Shown one piece after another: positions 58,541 through 64,000 of a DNA stretch of 64,000 bases. Location: positions 100,280 through 164,279 of the forward strand of contig CAZJUR010000001.1 in the NCBI GenBank assembly GCA_964549525.1, in the 5' to 3' direction. The position numbers were made by a program, and so were the translations under genes. Below the pieces are notes generated by a model that made no database searches, had not been told where the DNA came from, and was given only the letters and a program-made list of their open reading frames with translations. Each line of letters begins with the position of its first letter. Position 1 is the stretch's first letter. The DNA comes from CAZJUR01 sp964549525. GTDB taxonomy: Bacteria; Patescibacteriota; Saccharimonadia; Saccharimonadales; Saccharimonadaceae.

Positions 58541-58570
58541 TTGACTACTTTGTGGTAAAATAAGTATATA
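58541..58570 (+). promoter_or_regulatory. Promoter of rpsF-ssb-rpsR
   Basis: TTGACT (58541-58546), 18 nt, TATATA (58565-58570), with a ~45-nt leader and an AAAGGAG SD before rpsF. Confidence 0.6.
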
Positions 58571-58620
58571 TATTAAAACTCAGCTTATACTAACGGATAA
58601 GCATCACCAAAGGAGTAACT

Positions 58621-58971
58621 ATGAAAGAATATGAACTCACTGTTTTAATTCACCCTGATCTAGAAATGGATCTTGAAAAACCGCTTGAAAAAGTTCGTGC
58701 AATTATCACTGGTCAAAAAGGTAAAATTACCAATGAGCACAATTGGGGCAAGAAAAAATTAGCATATCGTATCCAGAAAGAAGATTTTGCGGTATATGTG
58801 CATATGGAAGTCGAGCTCAATCCAGATAGCCTCATTAAAATTTCAAATTCTCTTAATATTACCGACGAAGTATTACGCTATCTGCTGGTCAGTATAGACG
58901 AAAAGACTCGATCGAAAATAGCTGAGGCGGCTAAACGCCGTCAAGATAAAGAGGAAGAAAAGGAAGAGTAG
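58621..58971 (+). CDS. rpsF: 30S ribosomal protein S6
   Basis: A 116-residue S6. YELTVLIHPDLE, the NWGKKKLAYRI motif and LRYLLVSIDE are diagnostic. A Lys/Glu-rich C-terminal tail (about 100-116) is usual. AAAGGAG lies 5 nt before ATG. It is the first gene of the conserved rpsF-ssb-rpsR operon; ssb follows 5 nt after the stop. Confidence 0.97.
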   Translation: MKEYELTVLIHPDLEMDLEKPLEKVRAIITGQKGKITNEHNWGKKKLAYRIQKEDFAVYVHMEVELNPDSLIKISNSLNITDEVLRYLLVSIDEKTRSKIAEAAKRRQDKEEEKEE

Positions 58972-58976
58972 GGCAT

Positions 58977-59411
58977 ATGGCAAAAAGTATAAATCACGTT
59001 ATTATTATGGGGCGCTTAACACGCGATCCTGAGATGCGCACCACGCCGAGCGGCAAAAGTGTGACTAGTTTTAGTCTTGCAGTTGATCGACAAGGCGCTG
59101 AAGACCAGACAGATTTTTTTGAAATTACAGCTTGGGAAAAGCTGGGCGAACTCGTCAATCAATACCTGACAAAGGGTCGCCGCTGTTTAGTACAAGGTCG
59201 TTTGCGTCAGGAGAGTTGGGATGATAAAGAAAGCGGCAAAAAGCGATCACGCGTATCGATAGTAGCGAGTGATGTAACGTTTCTTGATGGCCCGAGTGGC
59301 GACAGTGACGCTTCAGCACCTGCGTCGCCTTCATCTTCACCCAAGAATAAAGACGTCACTATAGATGATATTGACGATAAACCAATTGATCTCTCAGAGA
59401 TTCCATTTTAA
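58977..59411 (+). CDS. ssb: Single-stranded DNA-binding protein
   Basis: A 144-residue SSB with an N-terminal OB fold (NHVIIMGRLTRDPEMRTTPSGKSVTSF, presented in part: RLTRDPEMRTTPSGKSV; FFEITAWEKLGEL; LVQGRLRQESWDDKESG). A Ser/Ala/Pro linker and an acidic tip ending LSEIPF, which recruits repair and replication partners, complete it. It starts with ATG in GGGCATATG. Cotranscribed with rpsF and rpsR. Confidence 0.96.
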   Translation: MAKSINHVIIMGRLTRDPEMRTTPSGKSVTSFSLAVDRQGAEDQTDFFEITAWEKLGELVNQYLTKGRRCLVQGRLRQESWDDKESGKKRSRVSIVASDVTFLDGPSGDSDASAPASPSSSPKNKDVTIDDIDDKPIDLSEIPF

Positions 59412-59424
59412 GGAGAAATTACTT

Positions 59425-59631
59425 ATGGCATTTGCAAAAAAATCACGAAAAGACAACCCAAACTACTTTGACTACAAAGATGTCAAAACCCTGCAACGAT
59501 ATATCAATATCTATGGACAAATTGAACCACGCACTAAAACTGGTTTAAGCCAAAAACAGCAGAAGCAATTGACTGTGGCGATTAAACGTGCTCGGCACCT
59601 GGCACTATTACCTTTTACAGTTTCTGCGTAA
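59425..59631 (+). CDS. rpsR: 30S ribosomal protein S18
   Basis: A 68-residue S18. FDYKDVKTLQRYINIYGQI and GLSQKQQKQLTVAIKRARHLALLPF are diagnostic. No Cys zinc motif is present. ATG 59425 has AAGGAG 9 nt upstream. The last gene of rpsF-ssb-rpsR; the efp gene follows 9 nt later with its own SD, so it may be in the same transcript. Confidence 0.95.
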   Translation: MAFAKKSRKDNPNYFDYKDVKTLQRYINIYGQIEPRTKTGLSQKQQKQLTVAIKRARHLALLPFTVSA

Positions 59632-59640
59632 GGAGTAATC

Positions 59641-60204
59641 ATGTATCAGCCGACTGATCTCAAGAAAGGTACCGTTTGCCAAATCGACGGCAAACCATAT
59701 CGAGTAATTGAATACGCCCAAAAAGTATTAGGACGAGGCGGCTCGATCGTGAATGTTAAGCTCAAAAATTTGATTGATGGTAGTGTGATACCAAAAACAT
59801 TCAAAGGTGCCGATAAAATCGAACCAGCCGACGTTAGTACCCAGAAAGTACAATTTTTGTATACAGATGCAGGTGAGTACCATTTTATGAATCCCGAAAG
59901 CTTTGAGCAATTTGCGCTTACTGCTCAATCATGCGAAGAGGCTGCACCATATCTCAAAGAAGGTGATGAGGTTGATCTACAGTTTTTTGATGGGACAGTT
60001 ATAAACGTCGTCCTACCAAAAAATCTCTATCTTGCCGTAACGTATACCGAAGACGTTGTAAAGGGCGATACTACCAGCAATGTTCTGAAAGACGCAACGC
60101 TCGAAACCGGTCTCGTGATTAAAGTTCCGGCCTTCATCAAGCAAGGCGATATCGTGAGTGTAGATACGACGACTAGCGAATATCGCGAACGAAAAAAAGA
60201 TTAG
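59641..60204 (+). CDS. efp: Elongation factor P with Arg32 at the tip
   Basis: A 187-residue translation factor that relieves stalling at polyproline. Three beta-barrel domains are present, with the end motif VIKVPAFIKQGDIVSVDT. The loop that enters the peptidyl-transferase centre reads VLGRGGS, with Arg at position 32 where most EF-Ps have a Lys that is beta-lysylated. Arg32 is typical of EF-Ps rhamnosylated by EarP. No EarP-like gene is in the window. AAGGAG lies 6 nt before ATG. Confidence 0.95.
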   Translation: MYQPTDLKKGTVCQIDGKPYRVIEYAQKVLGRGGSIVNVKLKNLIDGSVIPKTFKGADKIEPADVSTQKVQFLYTDAGEYHFMNPESFEQFALTAQSCEEAAPYLKEGDEVDLQFFDGTVINVVLPKNLYLAVTYTEDVVKGDTTSNVLKDATLETGLVIKVPAFIKQGDIVSVDTTTSEYRERKKD

Positions 60205-60208
60205 TTCC

Positions 60209-60931
60209 ATGCTAAATCGACTCGATCTTCAGCTGGTGCATCTTAAATTAGCACCGACTCGTTCGCAAGCTGAAAATGCTATTCGCATGGGAAATGTTCT
60301 GGTGAATGGGCAGGTGATTACAAAGTCTGGATTTATGGTGAGCCAAAACGCCACAATTAAACTTCTTCAGAATCAGCCATATGTCAGTCGAGCTGGCTTA
60401 AAGCTGGCAAGCGTAGCAGATGATCTAAAGCTTGATTTTAAACATAAAACAGTTCTTGATGTCGGCTCCAGTACTGGCGGATTTACTGATTATGCGTTGC
60501 AACATGGGGCTCAAAAAGTGATTGCGGTGGATGTTGGGACAAATCAACTCCACCCCCGTTTACGAGACAATCCTGCTATTGAGCTACATGAAAAGACAGA
60601 CATTCGAGACTTTGCGACCACTGAGGCAATTGATGTAGTTGTGATCGATGTGAGCTTCATTAGTCTTCGACAGATTTTACCAGCCATTTTACAGCTAGCA
60701 CCGCAAGCACTCGTCATTGCAATGGCAAAACCTCAGTTTGAAGCCGGCAAAGATCAGGTCAATAAAGGCATTATCAAAAATGAAAAAATTCGCCGGCAAA
60801 TTCTTACCGACTTTGAAGCATGGGTAAAGAACTATTTTGTTATTCAAGACAAGCGCGATAGTGAGGTCACTGGCTCAAAGGGCAATCGTGAACGTTTTTA
60901 CGTGCTTTTACCAGGCGTGAAAGCAAAGTAG
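60209..60931 (+). CDS. tlyA: TlyA-family rRNA 2'-O-methyltransferase
   Basis: A 240-residue protein. An N-terminal S4 RNA-binding domain (LDLQLVHLKLAPTRSQAENAI, in part) precedes an FtsJ-like methyltransferase domain with the SAM loop VLDVGSSTGGFTDYAL. VVIDVSFISLRQIL and AMAKPQFEAG carry catalytic residues. TlyA methylates 16S/23S rRNA in some bacteria. It begins 4 nt after efp, so is probably coupled. It ends inside the last 24 nt of the convergent small gene at 60908. Confidence 0.93.
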   Translation: MLNRLDLQLVHLKLAPTRSQAENAIRMGNVLVNGQVITKSGFMVSQNATIKLLQNQPYVSRAGLKLASVADDLKLDFKHKTVLDVGSSTGGFTDYALQHGAQKVIAVDVGTNQLHPRLRDNPAIELHEKTDIRDFATTEAIDVVVIDVSFISLRQILPAILQLAPQALVIAMAKPQFEAGKDQVNKGIIKNEKIRRQILTDFEAWVKNYFVIQDKRDSEVTGSKGNRERFYVLLPGVKAK

Positions 60932-61129
60932 ATTATTCTTGGCTAGTGCTTTTTTGCTTTTTTTCGGCGGTTCTTTGCTAAGATCATGAATTCGTTTTGA
61001 CATCTGTGCGATCTTTACTGCTTTATTCAAACCGTTAACCGGTATATTAAGAGCCCGAGAAGGAATATCTCCTCGTTGTTTCATATAATCAACTACCCGG
61101 TCGATTTTTTTACCATAAGATAGTTCCAT
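60908..61129 (-). CDS. Small basic protein, unknown
   Basis: A 73-residue basic protein. ATG 61127-61129 is preferred because TATACT on minus (61137-61142) lies 7 nt upstream, the leaderless arrangement common here. Upstream in-frame codons would run through that box and the next gene. Helical, Lys/Arg-rich sequence (KKIDRVVDYMKQRGDIPSR; PPKKSKKALAKNNLL). No family recognised. It overlaps the 3' end of tlyA by 24 nt tail to tail. Confidence 0.55.
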   Translation of the reverse strand: MELSYGKKIDRVVDYMKQRGDIPSRALNIPVNGLNKAVKIAQMSKRIHDLSKEPPKKSKKALAKNNLLCFHAW

Positions 61130-61164
61130 AATCATAGTATACATTAAAAAGAGATATATAGCTA

Positions 61165-61193
61165 TTGACATTTTAATATATTTAGTGTAATAT
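61165..61193 (+). promoter_or_regulatory. Promoter of the 61221 gene
   Basis: TTGACA (61165-61170), 17 nt, TAATAT (61188-61193), 27 nt before ATG 61221. Confidence 0.65.
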
Positions 61194-61220
61194 TGTATTA
61201 TCATTAAATAAGAAATAAAA

Positions 61221-61478
61221 ATGTATACACCAAATGTAATCGAACGATCCAGACACGGCAAAAATTTCGAAAGTACTGGAAATCCGCAACTTCGGCCTAA
61301 CCGGCGGTACGCTATACCGACTGTCACACCAGTGGAAAAATTTGAACTCCAACCAGCTCGATTTAACTCTATAAAACTTGGACGATTAGCACTGGATTTG
61401 ACTTCAGATCAATCAGCTTCACGAAAGCAGGTGAGGGAAGTTTTGTCGCGAGAAGTTCGAGAACAAAACGCAGCCTAA
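61221..61478 (+). CDS. Small soluble protein, unknown
   Basis: An 85-residue basic protein with many Arg/Pro in the first half (RRYAIPTVTPVEKFELQPAR) and a helical C-terminus (SRKQVREVLSREVREQ). It has a convincing promoter but a weak SD. No family is recognised. It ends overlapping the convergent ychF stop by 4 nt. Confidence 0.6.
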   Translation: MYTPNVIERSRHGKNFESTGNPQLRPNRRYAIPTVTPVEKFELQPARFNSIKLGRLALDLTSDQSASRKQVREVLSREVREQNAA

Positions 61479-62557
61479 ACGTTAAAGCGAAATTCTACCA
61501 CATCACCTTCTTGCATAATGTAGTCGCGACCTTCGGTTCGCATTTTACCTGCAGCTTTTGCGGCTGTTTCGGATCCAGCAGCAATGAGATCTTCATACCC
61601 AACGACTTGAGCCGCGATAAAACCGCGTTCAAAATCGGTATGAATGACGCCAGCAGCTTGTGGCGCAGTCGAACCTTGCTTGATCGTCCAGGCTCGAACT
61701 TCTTTGGGTCCTGCGGTCAGATAACTTTGCAAGCCAAGTGTACGGTAGGCTGCGTGAATGAGCTGCTCTAATCCAGTTTCGGCTACTCCATAACTCTCGA
61801 GTAATTCATGTGCTTCATCTCGAGAAAGCCCTTTGAGTTCTTCTTCGAGCTTGGCGCAAATAAATGTAGCTTGAGCTGGAGCAACTAATTTTTCAAGCGC
61901 TGTGCGTTTTTCAGAATTAGCAAGTGTGTTTTCATCAACATTAAAAAGATAAATCACTGGTTTGGCAGTTAGTAGCTGCAACCCAACCAGTTGTTCGTGG
62001 TCGAGATCAGCTTTGTGAGATAACGGTAGACCTTGCGACAGGTGAGTGAGTACATTTTTTAAATACTCTACTTGTGCACGCACGGCTGGTTTGGCTTTAG
62101 CCTCTTTCTCTAGCTTCGGCAAATGGTTTTCGAGACTCTGAATATCCGATAAGATCAATTCTGTGTTAATAATCTCGATATCATTGGTCGGATTGACCTC
62201 AGACTCATCGTGACGCATCACCGTACTGTCTTCAAATGCCCGCACGACATGAACAATAGCTTGACACTCTCTGATATTAGATAAGAATTTGTTACCCAAA
62301 CCTTCGCCCTTGCTTGCACCAGCGACGAGTCCAGCGATGTCAACAAACGTTACCGTCGCGGGGATGACTTTTTCAGACGCATACATTTCTTTTAATTTTT
62401 CGAGCCGCCCATCGGGTACGGGGACGATGCCAGTATTTGGCTCAATGGTCGCAAACGGGTAATTAGCTGCCAAGATGTCATTATTAGTGAGCGCATTAAA
62501 AATCGTCGATTTCCCGACGTTCGGTAATCCGATAATTCCAATTGAAAGTGAAGCCAT
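61475..62557 (-). CDS. ychF: YchF/Obg-like ribosome-binding ATPase
   Basis: A 360-residue P-loop protein of the Obg family that prefers ATP and binds ribosomes. G1 is GIIGLPNVGKST (about 6-17). NYPFATIEPNTG and FVDIAGLVAGASKGEGLGN (G3) are signatures, as is the C-terminal TGS domain ending YIMQEGDVVEFRFN. ATG 62555-62557 is chosen: TATAAT on minus (62565-62570) is 7 nt upstream and would exclude the longer frame. Monocistronic. Confidence 0.96.
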   Translation of the reverse strand: MASLSIGIIGLPNVGKSTIFNALTNNDILAANYPFATIEPNTGIVPVPDGRLEKLKEMYASEKVIPATVTFVDIAGLVAGASKGEGLGNKFLSNIRECQAIVHVVRAFEDSTVMRHDESEVNPTNDIEIINTELILSDIQSLENHLPKLEKEAKAKPAVRAQVEYLKNVLTHLSQGLPLSHKADLDHEQLVGLQLLTAKPVIYLFNVDENTLANSEKRTALEKLVAPAQATFICAKLEEELKGLSRDEAHELLESYGVAETGLEQLIHAAYRTLGLQSYLTAGPKEVRAWTIKQGSTAPQAAGVIHTDFERGFIAAQVVGYEDLIAAGSETAAKAAGKMRTEGRDYIMQEGDVVEFRFNV

Positions 62558-62599
62558 TGCCTTCATTATATCAAGCCACACCAGATAATGAGGAAAATA

Positions 62600-62628
62600 T
62601 TGATTTTATTTTATATTTGTGATATAAT
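62600..62628 (+). promoter_or_regulatory. Promoter of the GGDEF gene
   Basis: TTGATT (62600-62605), 17 nt, TATAAT (62623-62628), with ATG 62636 7 nt after, predicting a leaderless mRNA. Confidence 0.75.
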
Positions 62629-62635
62629 AATATAT

Positions 62636-63355
62636 ATGACACAACTGAGATCTCATGAGACAGAAATAACTCCTGCTATTACTAAATTACCTCTGAGTGA
62701 TGTCGGCCATAGTCTCGTGGTTGCGGCGCTCATTAACGCGAAAAATAAACGAATCAGTGAACTTGTCGAACAAAATGAGCAACTTATCGAACAAAAAAAG
62801 CAACACCAACATGATTCATATCACGACCCTTTGACGGGAGTGCTAAATCGACGTGGGCTTGATGCTAAACTCGAGGAAATGGCTAGACTCGCGGGCAAAC
62901 CAGAGGCTCTACTGATGGTGGATCTGACTAATTTCAAAGCAATTAACGATCATTTTGGCTATGAAGCAGGTGATCAAGCGATTAGAGATATGACCACATT
63001 GCTTCAATCCGTTATTCGTCAAAAAGACACCCTCGCACGGATCGGAGGAGATGAATTCGTCATTATTTTAGGTGACGAAAATGCCGAAAGAGAGATTGAA
63101 TCTTCGGAAGGTTCTCGTGAACTTGACGGAATTGATCCAGCAGTAAAAATAGACTATGCCAAATTACGTATTGCCGGAGAAATCCGTGATTTTCTCTGCA
63201 CGCATCAACAGCTACATAATATTGGTTTTGATCTAGCGGTCGGTGGGGTGGTGTGGCGGGCGGGTGATGATTACGAGACACTAACTAAGCGCGCCGAACA
63301 CGATATGAAAATTGCCAAAGAAATTCAGCATAGATCCAACGGCAAACACCGCTAG
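62636..63355 (+). CDS. GGDEF diguanylate cyclase with I-site
   Basis: A 239-residue cytoplasmic protein. A short N-terminus and a coiled-coil (about 35-60, KRISELVEQNEQLIEQKKQH) precede one GGDEF domain. DPLTGVLNRRGLD opens it. The active GGDEF lies at about 137-141, preceded by the inhibitory RxxD (R128-D131) exactly five residues before. It should make c-di-GMP and be product-inhibited; the coiled-coil probably mediates dimerisation. No sensor or membrane segment is seen. No EAL or PilZ protein is in the window. It is unusual for such a reduced genome. Confidence 0.93.
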   Translation: MTQLRSHETEITPAITKLPLSDVGHSLVVAALINAKNKRISELVEQNEQLIEQKKQHQHDSYHDPLTGVLNRRGLDAKLEEMARLAGKPEALLMVDLTNFKAINDHFGYEAGDQAIRDMTTLLQSVIRQKDTLARIGGDEFVIILGDENAEREIESSEGSRELDGIDPAVKIDYAKLRIAGEIRDFLCTHQQLHNIGFDLAVGGVVWRAGDDYETLTKRAEHDMKIAKEIQHRSNGKHR

Positions 63356-63356
63356 C

Positions 63357-63866
63357 CTATCTGTTGAGCGCCAATGCCTCGTAGACAATCACATATTTAT
63401 TGAGCCCATATTCATCCAGCACATCCTGTAAATACTCTTTGCTATCATATTTTGAGACCCATACGCTTTTCTGAACTTGTTCGAACTGGCATTCTCGCAA
63501 AATTTTTCGCAGATATGAGCGCATGCTTCGTTCTATCTCAGGAATATCAAATATCACCATCAGCTGTGCGCCATAGGGGAGAAGTTTCGGTGTAAATGGT
63601 TGGAGGAGACGATGACCTTTTGAGGTAATTTTGACGCCAGATGTGCGAGAATACGAAATATACCCCTGTTTCTGAGCTTTGTAGAATACATTTCGGTATG
63701 TCCCAGCTTTAAATTTCTTTTGCTTCTCGATATTTTCGAGGTCGTTAAAAAAGAGATGCGGCTTAAACGACAGTTTCAAGTTAGCTTCGGTGTAGGGGAT
63801 AAGACCCTCGAGAATATATTTCAAAGCCGAATCCGGTAGCTGCCGTTTGCTCAAGGTTCGTCGCAT
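63357..63866 (-). CDS. PaaX-like/Cas2-fold protein with N-terminal winged helix
   Basis: A 169-residue protein. Residues ~10-90 look like a winged helix-turn-helix (KAGTYRNVFYKAQKQGYISY, then KITSKGHRLL). Residues ~95-169 match the Cas2/VapD-like ferredoxin fold: QLMVIFDIPEIERSMRSYLR, then KSVWVSKYDSKEYL, as in PaaX-type regulators and CPR proteins often labelled Cas2. No CRISPR array or other cas gene is in the window. ATG 63864-63866 is preferred: TATGCT lies 6 nt upstream. Two copies of the hairpin repeat lie directly upstream. A DNA-binding regulator is the more likely role than CRISPR adaptation. Confidence 0.75.
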   Translation of the reverse strand: MRRTLSKRQLPDSALKYILEGLIPYTEANLKLSFKPHLFFNDLENIEKQKKFKAGTYRNVFYKAQKQGYISYSRTSGVKITSKGHRLLQPFTPKLLPYGAQLMVIFDIPEIERSMRSYLRKILRECQFEQVQKSVWVSKYDSKEYLQDVLDEYGLNKYVIVYEALALNR

Positions 63867-63904
63867 ATTCACAGCATACCATATGCTTCAATATTTTGCA
63901 TAAT

Positions 63905-63951
63905 GAATATATCACGAATCTGATGACGATCGGCGCTAATATCGTTATATT
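63905..63951. repeat. Dispersed hairpin repeat, copy C
   Basis: AATATATCACGA, then TGATGACGATCGGCGCTA, then TATCGTTATATT. AATATA/TATATT and ACGA/TCGT arms can pair with a small bulge. The loop core TGACGATCGGCGCT matches copies A and B. It lies upstream of the Cas2-fold gene, 40 bp from its start. Confidence 0.68.
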
Positions 63952-63976
63952 TGCAGTGTTGAGTAGATGTTAGATT

Positions 63977-64000
63977 CATCACGATTTTAAAGCCGATCGG
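63977..64000. repeat. Dispersed hairpin repeat, copy D (inverted, cut by window end)
   Basis: ATCACGATTTTAAAGCCGATCGG is the reverse complement of the right half of the repeat (CGATCGGCT..TAAAATCGTGAT). It is in inverted orientation to copy C, 26 bp away, and continues past the window end. Confidence 0.65.

Noticed and set aside
61130..61327. N-terminal extension of the 60908 gene
   Set aside because: It runs through the TATACT box and antisense to the start of the 61221 gene; the residues are low-complexity A/T-derived.
63905..64000. CRISPR array next to the Cas2-fold gene
   Set aside because: The two repeat copies are inverted, not direct, are only 26 bp apart, and sister copies occur singly at 5.4 and 14.9 kb; no cas1 or other cas gene is present. 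The right edge is cut, so an array beyond the window is not excluded.

Overview
The window looks like a chromosomal segment of a Candidatus Saccharibacteria (TM7) genome or a close relative in the Patescibacteria/CPR. This is an inference from gene content: a PrgI/VirB4/VirB6-type secretion locus with a tandem array of short two-helix pilin-like proteins, plus reduced or ligand-less versions of housekeeping proteins (DnaG, family-4 UDG, DHH phosphoesterase). Genes are very tightly packed. UGA is used as a stop (for example at the HIT/rlmH junction, 17470-17472), so this is not a UGA=Gly lineage such as Gracilibacteria or Absconditabacteria.

Layout. 1-13.5 kb: a type IV secretion-like locus. 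The minus strand carries a VirB6/TrbL-like channel and, separately, prgI, an unknown partner, virB4 and a large membrane protein cut by the window edge. Nine pilin-like genes run divergently on plus. 13.5-17 kb: Hsp20, ComF-like PRTase, a GH5 glycosidase and four tRNA genes. 17-24.5 kb: HIT, rlmH, valS, tsaD, a MurE-like ligase and a PRTase-like orphan. 24.5-30.4 kb: CIRCE-controlled groES-groEL, a PGI/PMI isomerase, a MacB/LolD-type exporter and a fourth tRNA-Ser. 30.4-45.9 kb: pyrG, argS, mscL, orn, dnaG, rpoD, polA, mutM, holA, rpsT and small enzymes. 46-64 kb: a DHH-like protein, truB-rpsO, an ABC-2 exporter, pnp, UDG, RNase J, ftsK, a type IV prepilin, rpsF-ssb-rpsR, efp, tlyA, ychF, a GGDEF diguanylate cyclase and a Cas2-fold/PaaX-like protein.

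Two styles of gene start are visible. Many housekeeping genes have a TATAAT-type box only 6-10 nt before the start codon, predicting leaderless mRNAs. A second class has a leader and a strong Shine-Dalgarno (groES, groEL, pnp, rnj, rpsF and three orphan small-gene cassettes). The three cassettes (about 5.48-5.84, 30.44-30.88 and 34.17-34.77 kb) each carry a near-consensus promoter, a 5' hairpin, a strong SD, one unrecognised ORF of about 95 codons and a 3' hairpin. The 34-kb cassette has what looks like a complete leader-peptide attenuator. The 30-kb cassette has its SD complemented exactly by its own 3' UTR.

Other points of interest are a dispersed hairpin repeat family (four copies, two beside the Cas2-like gene), an in-frame 60-codon open extension after a pilin stop codon, a primase lacking all zinc ligands, and a family-4 UDG lacking most Fe-S ligands. 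All functional calls are from reading the sequence and motifs; no database search was run.
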